From the NCBI RefSeq assembly GCF_023518235.1, contig NZ_CP090423.1:2108001-2172000 (forward strand): 64,000 bases of DNA, given 5' to 3'. Position 1 is the stretch's first letter; each line of letters begins with the position of its first letter. The DNA comes from Stenotrophomonas maltophilia (lineage in GTDB: Bacteria > Pseudomonadota > Gammaproteobacteria > Xanthomonadales > Xanthomonadaceae). Below the pieces are notes generated by a model, which had not been told where the DNA came from, made no database searches, and saw nothing but the letters and a program-made list of their open reading frames with translations. Below, piece after piece: positions 58,280-64,000 of the stretch. Both the position numbers and the translations under genes were made by a program.

Positions 58280-59923
58280 ATGAACCCGAGCTGGGATACG
58301 TTGGAACGCAGCCGCCGGGTGCGCCTGGAGCGCGCCGCGCCGTGGGCGCGCGGCCACCAGGTCGCGGCCGACGACGTGCGCGAACTGCTGCACGCGCTGC
58401 TCGAACCCGGCGACAAGGTCTGCCTGGAAGGGAACAACCAGAAGCAGGCGGACTTCCTTGCCCAGACCCTCGCCGACCTCGACCCTGGCCGCGTGCATGA
58501 CCTGCACATGGTGCAGTCGGTGCTGTCCCTGCCCTCGCACCTGGATGTGTTCGAGCGCGGCATCGCCTCGAAACTGGACTTCTCCTTCTCCGGTCCGCAA
58601 TCGGTGCGGCTGGCCAACCTGGTGGCCGAAGGGCGCATCCAGATCGGGGCCATCCACACCTACCTGGAACTGTTCGGCCGCTACTTCATCGACCTGACCC
58701 CGCGCGTAGCGCTGGTGGCCGCGCAGGCCGCCGACCGCCACGGCAACCTCTACACCGGCCCGAACACCGAAGACACGCCGGTGATCGTGGAAGCCACTGC
58801 ATTCGGCGGCGGAATCGTCATTGCCCAGGTCAACGAGATCCTCGACACCCTCCCCCGCGTCGACATCCCGGCCGACTGGGTCAACTTCGTGGTGCAGGCG
58901 CCAACGCCGAACCATATCGAGCCGTTGTTCACCCGCGATCCGGCGCAGATCTCCGAGATCCAGGTGCTGATGGCGATGATGGCGATCAAGGGCATCTACG
59001 CCGAGTACGGCGTGAACCGCCTCAATCATGGCATCGGCTTCGATACCGCCGCGATCGAACTGCTGCTGCCCACCTACGCCGAATCGCTGGGGCTGAAGGG
59101 AAAGATCTGCCAGCACTGGGCGCTCAATCCGCATCCGGCGCTGATTCCGGCCATCGAATCAGGCTTCGTCAAGTCGGTGCATTCGTTCGGTTCGGAACTG
59201 GGCATGGAGCAGTACATCGCCGCGCGTGGCGATGTGTTCTTCACCGGTGCCGACGGTTCGATGCGTTCCAACCGCGCGTTCTCGCAGACCGCCGGCCTGT
59301 ATGCCTGTGACATGTTCATTGGTTCGACCCTGCAGATCGACCTGCAGGGCAACAGCTCCACCGCCACGCGCGACCGCATCGCCGGCTTTGGCGGTGCACC
59401 GAACATGGGTTCGGATGCACGTGGCCGCCGCCACGCCAGCGATGCCTGGATCAAGGCTGGCCGGCAGGCGGCACGCCCCGGCGAAATGCCACGCGGCCGC
59501 AAGCTGGTGGTGCAGATGGTGGAAACCTTCCGCGAACACATGGCGCCGGCCTTCGTCGAGCGCCTGGATGCCTGGGAGCTGGCCGAGCGCGCCGCCATGC
59601 CGCTGCCACCGGTGATGATCTATGGCGACGATGTCAGCCATGTGCTGACCGAAGAAGGCATCGCCAATCTGCTGTTGTGCCGCACGCCGGAAGAACGCGA
59701 ACAGGCCATCCGTGGCGTGGCCGGCTACACCGCCGTCGGCATGAGCCGGGACCGCGCGATGGTGGAAAACCTGCGTGACCGTGGCGTGATCCAGCGGCCG
59801 GACGACCTCGGCATCAACGTGCGCGATGCCAGCCGTGACCTGCTGGCCGCGCGCTCGGTGAAGGATCTGGTGCGCTGGTCCGGCGGGCTGTACGACCCGC
59901 CCAAGCGCTTCCGCAACTGGTAA
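58280..59923 (+). CDS. mdcA: Malonate decarboxylase alpha subunit (acetyl-S-ACP:malonate ACP transferase)
   Basis: 547 residues from MNPSWDTLERSRRVRLERAA. This subunit swaps the acetyl group on the carrier protein for malonyl. Family segments include EGNNQKQADFLAQTLADLDP, VQAPTPNHIEPLFTRDP, and GAPNMGSDARGRRHASDAW. RBS GGAAG is 8 nt upstream. First gene of the mdc operon, followed by mdcC after 10 nt. Confidence 0.96.
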   Translation: MNPSWDTLERSRRVRLERAAPWARGHQVAADDVRELLHALLEPGDKVCLEGNNQKQADFLAQTLADLDPGRVHDLHMVQSVLSLPSHLDVFERGIASKLDFSFSGPQSVRLANLVAEGRIQIGAIHTYLELFGRYFIDLTPRVALVAAQAADRHGNLYTGPNTEDTPVIVEATAFGGGIVIAQVNEILDTLPRVDIPADWVNFVVQAPTPNHIEPLFTRDPAQISEIQVLMAMMAIKGIYAEYGVNRLNHGIGFDTAAIELLLPTYAESLGLKGKICQHWALNPHPALIPAIESGFVKSVHSFGSELGMEQYIAARGDVFFTGADGSMRSNRAFSQTAGLYACDMFIGSTLQIDLQGNSSTATRDRIAGFGGAPNMGSDARGRRHASDAWIKAGRQAARPGEMPRGRKLVVQMVETFREHMAPAFVERLDAWELAERAAMPLPPVMIYGDDVSHVLTEEGIANLLLCRTPEEREQAIRGVAGYTAVGMSRDRAMVENLRDRGVIQRPDDLGINVRDASRDLLAARSVKDLVRWSGGLYDPPKRFRNW

Positions 59924-59933
59924 GGGACCGAGC

Positions 59934-60254
59934 ATGGAAACCCTCGACTATCGATTCGAAGGCCGCACCCCGGTGCAGTTCGCGCGCGATGCGGTGCTGG
60001 TCGGCGTGCTGGCCTCGGGCAATCTGGAAATCCTGCTGGAGCCGGCCGCACTGGACGGCGCGATGACGGTGCGCATCGTCACCGCTGCGCGCGGCTTTGG
60101 CACCATCTGGCAGGCGGTGATCGCCGACTTCGCCCAACGCCACCCGCTGCGCGACGTGCGCGTGTCGATCAACGACGCCGGCGCCACACCGGCGGTGGTC
60201 AGCCTGCGCCTGGACCAGGCGGTGGAAACCCTGCTGGCCGGGGGCACACCATGA
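59934..60254 (+). CDS. mdcC: Malonate decarboxylase delta subunit (acyl carrier protein)
   Basis: 106 residues. It carries the prosthetic group 2'-(5''-phosphoribosyl)-3'-dephospho-CoA on a Ser; the likely site is Ser28 in GVLASGNLEILLEP, matching the family pattern. It shuttles acetyl and malonyl between the other subunits. Its stop overlaps mdcD by 4 nt. Confidence 0.95.
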   Translation: METLDYRFEGRTPVQFARDAVLVGVLASGNLEILLEPAALDGAMTVRIVTAARGFGTIWQAVIADFAQRHPLRDVRVSINDAGATPAVVSLRLDQAVETLLAGGTP

Positions 60255-61159
60255 GCCACATGCAGCGCCGCAGCTACTACGAAGCCGATGCACGCGAGCG
60301 CATTGCCGGGCTGGTCGATGCCGGTTCGTTCCGCGAATTCCTCGGCCCCGCGCGGCGGATGATGAGCCCGCACCTGGCCCAGCTCGAACAGCCGGCCGCG
60401 TTTGACGATGGCATCGTGGTCGGCCAGGCGCTGCTGCGCGGCAAGCGCGTGCTGCTGGCCGCGCAGCAGGGTCACTTCATGGGCGGCGGCGTCGGCGAAG
60501 TGCATGGTGCCAAGTTGACCGGCCTGCTGCGCCGCGCGGCGCAGACGCACCCGGAGGGCGTGCTGCTGCTGCTCGACACCGGTGGCGTACGCCTGCACGA
60601 AGCCAATGCCGGGCTGATCGCTATTTCCGAGATCATGCGCGCCACGCTCGATGCGCGCGCGGCGGGTGTACCGGTTGTCGCCCTGATCGGCAGTGGCAAT
60701 GGCGCGTTCGGTGGCATGGGCATCGTCGCCCGTTGCTGCAGCACGGTGATCATGTCCGAGGAAGGCCGGCTGTCACTGTCCGGACCGGAAGTGATCGAGA
60801 CGGTACGCGGCGTGGAGGAATTCGACTCGCGCGACCGCGCGCTGGTGTGGCGGGTGACCGGCGGCAAGCACCGCTATCTGATCGACCAGGCCCAGGTGCT
60901 GGTGCCCGACGCCCTCGACGCCTTCGCCGGGGCCGCTGCCGAGGCGCTGCACCCCGATGCCGACAGCGGCGACACCGAGCGTGCATTGCGTGCATTGCAG
61001 GCCCGGCATGCGGCATTGAAGGCCCGCGTACAGGCCTGGGGCGATTGCCGCGACGCCGTGGAGATATGGGCCCGCCAGGGCATCGCCGAACCCGAGCGCC
61101 TGCCGCTGCTGGACACCGACGCCTTCCTTGCCGCCACCCGCGACCGGAGCCTGCCATGA
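60251..61159 (+). CDS. mdcD: Malonate decarboxylase beta subunit (malonyl-S-ACP decarboxylase)
   Basis: 302 residues with the carboxyltransferase (crotonase-like) fold that decarboxylates malonyl-S-ACP. Segments GGGVGEVHGAKLTGLLRRA, LLLDTGGVRLHEANAGL and LSGPEVIETVRGVEEF are typical. Works with MdcE as a pair. Overlaps mdcE by 4 nt. Confidence 0.95.
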   Translation: MSHMQRRSYYEADARERIAGLVDAGSFREFLGPARRMMSPHLAQLEQPAAFDDGIVVGQALLRGKRVLLAAQQGHFMGGGVGEVHGAKLTGLLRRAAQTHPEGVLLLLDTGGVRLHEANAGLIAISEIMRATLDARAAGVPVVALIGSGNGAFGGMGIVARCCSTVIMSEEGRLSLSGPEVIETVRGVEEFDSRDRALVWRVTGGKHRYLIDQAQVLVPDALDAFAGAAAEALHPDADSGDTERALRALQARHAALKARVQAWGDCRDAVEIWARQGIAEPERLPLLDTDAFLAATRDRSLP

Positions 61160-61866
61160 ACGCCGCGTTGCAGCCCCTGCTCGATGCTCTGTTCCCGCGC
61201 GGGCATGCCATCGCGGTGAGTGACTCGGTGCTGTCCGGCACGGCGACCACCCACGACGGCGTGGTGACAGTGATCGGCACCACCGACCGCATCGAGGTCG
61301 GTGTCGATCATGCATTGGCGCTGGCCGAATCGGTGCTGGCCAGCACCGCCGCGCATCCACAACGGCCGATCGTGATGCTGGCCGACACCGCGGGCCAGCG
61401 CCTGGCGCGCCGCGATGAACTGCTGGGCATCAACGGCTACTTCGCCCACCTCGCGCAGAGCATCGATCTTGCGCGCCGCCGTGGCGCACGGCTGGTCACC
61501 CTGGTCTATGGCGAATCGGTCAGTGGCGGCTTCCTGTCCTTCGGCCTGATGGCCGACCACATCCATGCCCTGCCCGACGCACAGGTGCGGGTGATGGACC
61601 TGCGCGCGATGGCGCGGGTGACCAAGCAGCCGCTGGAAGCGCTGCAGGCGCTCAGCCAGAGCTCACCGGTATTTGCACCGGGCGTGGCCAACTACGTGGC
61701 CATGGGGGCCGTGGAATCGCTGTGGGAAGGCGACCTGGCCCAGCATCTGCTGCAGGCCTTGCGCACGCCCAGCGAAGGCGACGTGCGCGCGGCGCTGGGT
61801 GTACAGCGTGGCGGTCGTGCGCTGGCGGCGGTTGTTGCCGATGCTGTGGCCCGCGGCGATGCCTGA
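61156..61866 (+). CDS. mdcE: Malonate decarboxylase gamma subunit
   Basis: 236 residues. Second carboxyltransferase-fold subunit, forming the decarboxylase with MdcD. Visible segments are LADTAGQRLARRDELLGING and YGESVSGGFLSFGLMADH. Overlaps mdcG by 8 nt. Confidence 0.94.
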   Translation: MNAALQPLLDALFPRGHAIAVSDSVLSGTATTHDGVVTVIGTTDRIEVGVDHALALAESVLASTAAHPQRPIVMLADTAGQRLARRDELLGINGYFAHLAQSIDLARRRGARLVTLVYGESVSGGFLSFGLMADHIHALPDAQVRVMDLRAMARVTKQPLEALQALSQSSPVFAPGVANYVAMGAVESLWEGDLAQHLLQALRTPSEGDVRAALGVQRGGRALAAVVADAVARGDA

Positions 61867-62500
61867 GCGGCCCGCCCGCCACACGCTGATCTGGCTGTCG
61901 GCTCACGCCGACTGGCGCGCCGACGTGGCTGCACAGGAACCACGCCTCGCGGCCTGGTTCGCGCAGGGCCTGCCGGCGATGGTGGCACGTCGTGCCGTGG
62001 ATGATCCCGACCCGCGCCTGCGCCTGGGCGTACCGCTGCCGCCGAACGAAGGCAAACTGCGCCTCGCCCTGCGCGTACCGCTGCAGGATGTACAGCGCCT
62101 GCAACTGCCGCCGACTCTGGACGCGGTGCTCACCGCCGGCGTCCCGACCGACTGGCAGCAGGCGCTGCACACCCTGGCGCGCATCGCACCGGCACGCGTG
62201 TTCGGTGCCTTTGCCTGGCAGCATCTGAGCCGATTGCCGTATGTGCATCCACGCTCGGACATCGATCTGTTGTGGCAGGTGCAGACCCGCCCCCAGGCCG
62301 ACGCACTTGTCGCACATCTGAATGCCTGGGAGCACGAGCACGGCCGTCGCGTCGATGGCGAACTGAGCCTGCCTGATGGCGGCGCGGTGAACTGGCGTGA
62401 ATATGCCGGCGACAGCCGCCAGGTGCTGGTGAAGCGCCTGGATGGCGCCGCGCTGGAAAGCCGCGAGCACGTGTTCATGGCTACCGGAGTGGCGGCGTGA
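61859..62500 (+). CDS. mdcG: Phosphoribosyl-dephospho-CoA transferase (holo-ACP synthase)
   Basis: 213 residues. It attaches the prosthetic group to the Ser of MdcC. The nucleotidyltransferase motif is LPYVHPRSDIDLLWQV. The N-terminus MPERPARHTLIWL starts inside mdcE. Overlaps mdcB by 4 nt. Confidence 0.92.
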   Translation: MPERPARHTLIWLSAHADWRADVAAQEPRLAAWFAQGLPAMVARRAVDDPDPRLRLGVPLPPNEGKLRLALRVPLQDVQRLQLPPTLDAVLTAGVPTDWQQALHTLARIAPARVFGAFAWQHLSRLPYVHPRSDIDLLWQVQTRPQADALVAHLNAWEHEHGRRVDGELSLPDGGAVNWREYAGDSRQVLVKRLDGAALESREHVFMATGVAA

Positions 62501-63354
62501 GCGCCGTCGTGCAGCTCCGTCTGCCCGGTGAACGTGCGTTCGACAGCGCGCGCCTGGGGCGCCTGGCCATCGCCAGCCTGCATGCCGAACTGGCACTGGC
62601 CCCCAAACCGGGGCTGGTCACGCCGTTTGATGCAGGCAGCCATGACGACATGGATGCCGGCACGTTCCTGCGCAGCCTGTTTGCGCTGCGCCACTACTTC
62701 ACCGCGATGGCACACGCCGGGGCTGCCGACGCACCGTTCGCGCGGCTGCGCGCGCACGGCCTCGCTGCCGAAACTGCGATGCTGCGCGCCACCGGGGGTA
62801 TCAACACCCATCGCGGTGCAATCTTCAGCCTCGGCCTGCTGGTGGCCGCCGCCGCACGCTGCCGGCGCCAGCACGGCCACAGCGTGCCTGCCGCACAGGT
62901 GTGCCTGGGCGTACAGCACTGGGCCGACGATTTCGCCCGTGCTCCACTGGATGCGCAGAGCCCGGGGCAGCGTGCACGAGTGCAGCATGGCGTGCCGGGC
63001 GTGCGCGAACAGGCGGCGGCCGGGTACCCGTTGCTGCGCGAACTGGCGGTACCCACCCTGCGCCATGCCCTGAGCGCAGGCCTGCCGCGCGACGCGGCAC
63101 TGTGCCAGACCCTGATGCAGCTGGTTGCGCACATCGACGACCTCAACCTGCTGCACCGTGGCGGCATCGACGGCCTGCTCTGGGCCCAGCAGCAGGCGCG
63201 CGGTTTTCTGGAAAGTGGCGGTGCCTTCGCACCGGGCTGGCAAGTGCGCCTGCACGGCATCGGTGAACGCTTCGTCGCGCGCCGCCTCAGCCCTGGCGGC
63301 AGTGCCGACCTGCTCGCCTGCAGCTGGTTCCTGCTGCAGCAGGAGGCCGCATGA
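62497..63354 (+). CDS. mdcB: Triphosphoribosyl-dephospho-CoA synthase
   Basis: 285 residues. It makes the prosthetic-group precursor from ATP and dephospho-CoA (CitG family). Family motifs: KPGLVTPFDAGSHDDMDAGT and GGINTHRGAIFSLGLL. GTG start inside the mdcG stop. Its place after mdcG, not next to mdcA, differs from some other species. Overlaps mdcH by 4 nt. Confidence 0.94.
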   Translation: MSAVVQLRLPGERAFDSARLGRLAIASLHAELALAPKPGLVTPFDAGSHDDMDAGTFLRSLFALRHYFTAMAHAGAADAPFARLRAHGLAAETAMLRATGGINTHRGAIFSLGLLVAAAARCRRQHGHSVPAAQVCLGVQHWADDFARAPLDAQSPGQRARVQHGVPGVREQAAAGYPLLRELAVPTLRHALSAGLPRDAALCQTLMQLVAHIDDLNLLHRGGIDGLLWAQQQARGFLESGGAFAPGWQVRLHGIGERFVARRLSPGGSADLLACSWFLLQQEAA

Positions 63355-64000
63355 GCCTGGCTCTGCTCTGTCCCGGGCAAGGCGCGCAGCATGCGGCGAT
63401 GTTCGAGCGCGTGCGCGATCTGCCTGCCGCGCGCGACGTACTGGAGATTGCCAGCGCAGCGCTTGGACGCGACGTGTTCGCGGCGGCCGCTGGTGAATCG
63501 CGCTTCGACAATGCGCTGGCGCAGCCATTGCTGTGTGCGGCCACCCTCGCGCACTGGCGGGGACTACGCGAAGCGCTGCCTGCGCCGGTGCTGGTGGCCG
63601 GCTACAGCATCGGTGAACTGGCCGCGCATGCCGTCGCCGGCACCTTCAATGCGGACACCTGCCTGGCGCTGGCCGCCCGGCGCGCGCAGCTGATGGACGC
63701 CACCGGCCCCGCCGATGCCGGACTGCAGGCGGTGCTCGGGCTGGATCGCAGTGCACTGCACGCGCTCTGCGATGCGCACGGCACCTTCGTGGCGATTGCC
63801 AATGGCCATGATCATTTCATCGTTGGCGGTGCGCAGGCGTCCCTGCACGCACTGGCCGACGCGGCACGCGCACAGGGCGCCGAAGTCCGCGTGCTGCCGG
63901 TGCATGTTCCCGCACACACACCGCTGCTGGCGGCGGCGGTCGCACCATTTGCCGCCGCACTCGATGCTGCCCCGCTGCAGGCCCCGCGCCTGCCGCTGCT
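63351..64000 (+). CDS. mdcH: Malonyl-CoA:ACP transacylase, 3' end cut by window
   Basis: The first about 216 residues are present, with no stop before the window end. It loads malonyl from malonyl-CoA onto MdcC to start the cycle. The FabD-like motifs are LLCPGQGAQHAAMF at the N-terminus, the nucleophile AGYSIGELAAHAVAG, and the later HVPAHTPLLA with the catalytic His. The start ATG overlaps mdcB TGA. A transporter gene is expected beyond the edge but is not seen. Confidence 0.93.
   Translation, partial: MSLALLCPGQGAQHAAMFERVRDLPAARDVLEIASAALGRDVFAAAAGESRFDNALAQPLLCAATLAHWRGLREALPAPVLVAGYSIGELAAHAVAGTFNADTCLALAARRAQLMDATGPADAGLQAVLGLDRSALHALCDAHGTFVAIANGHDHFIVGGAQASLHALADAARAQGAEVRVLPVHVPAHTPLLAAAVAPFAAALDAAPLQAPRLPL

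Overview
This 64-kb window is high-GC chromosomal DNA of a gammaproteobacterium in the Lysobacteraceae (Xanthomonadaceae), most likely Stenotrophomonas of the maltophilia complex. The evidence is the core gene order murJ-ribF-ileS-lspA-ispH and rplU-rpmA-obgE, the families of the accessory genes, and many short intergenic palindromes headed by GTAG that match the SMAG repeats known from S. maltophilia. I see no rRNA, tRNA, CRISPR array, insertion sequence, prophage or clear foreign island. Base composition is even except for short AT-rich regulatory stretches.

Layout. 1-8000: the 5' part of a D-lactate dehydrogenase gene, a FecI-type sigma factor / FecR-type regulator / TonB receptor trio, a lysoplasmalogenase-like membrane protein and an M61 peptidase. 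8200-25100: a housekeeping block with ispH, lspA, ileS, ribF, murJ, rpsT, obgE, rpmA, rplU and uvrA, then thioesterases, a periplasmic copper chaperone and a crotonase. 25200-30600: an unusual sigma factor fused to a membrane domain, a five-EF-hand secreted protein, bpt, a secreted endonuclease/phosphatase-fold protein and purT. 30630-34664: a tightly packed SPFH / ribbon-helix-helix / DUF4177 / hydrolase / membrane protein / VanY-like peptidase cluster behind a perfect palindrome. 34700-41540: small membrane proteins, a DesK-like two-component system, the minCDE cell-division operon and a zincin-like orphan. 41600-51300: a peptide-use region with a DUF819 membrane protein, two S9 peptidases, an OPT transporter and a POT transporter. 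51400-58100: the divergent argO/argP pair, a GNAT enzyme, mqo and a siderophore-type TonB receptor. 58280-64000: a malonate decarboxylase operon (mdcA-C-D-E-G-B-H) cut by the window end.

Most operons use 1-8 nt overlaps between stop and start codons. Intergenic space is dominated by four palindrome families: SMAG-type GTAG elements, a 22-33 bp GGGGACGG hairpin, a GGGTCAGATCC hairpin and a GTGCCGACC hairpin. Some copies sit where a terminator or promoter part would be. The points most worth a second look are the sigma factor-membrane fusion, the SPFH cluster with its palindromic operator, the hairpins with almost no loop between convergent genes, and the zincin-like protein behind minE. All functions are inferred from reading the sequence; no database search was run.
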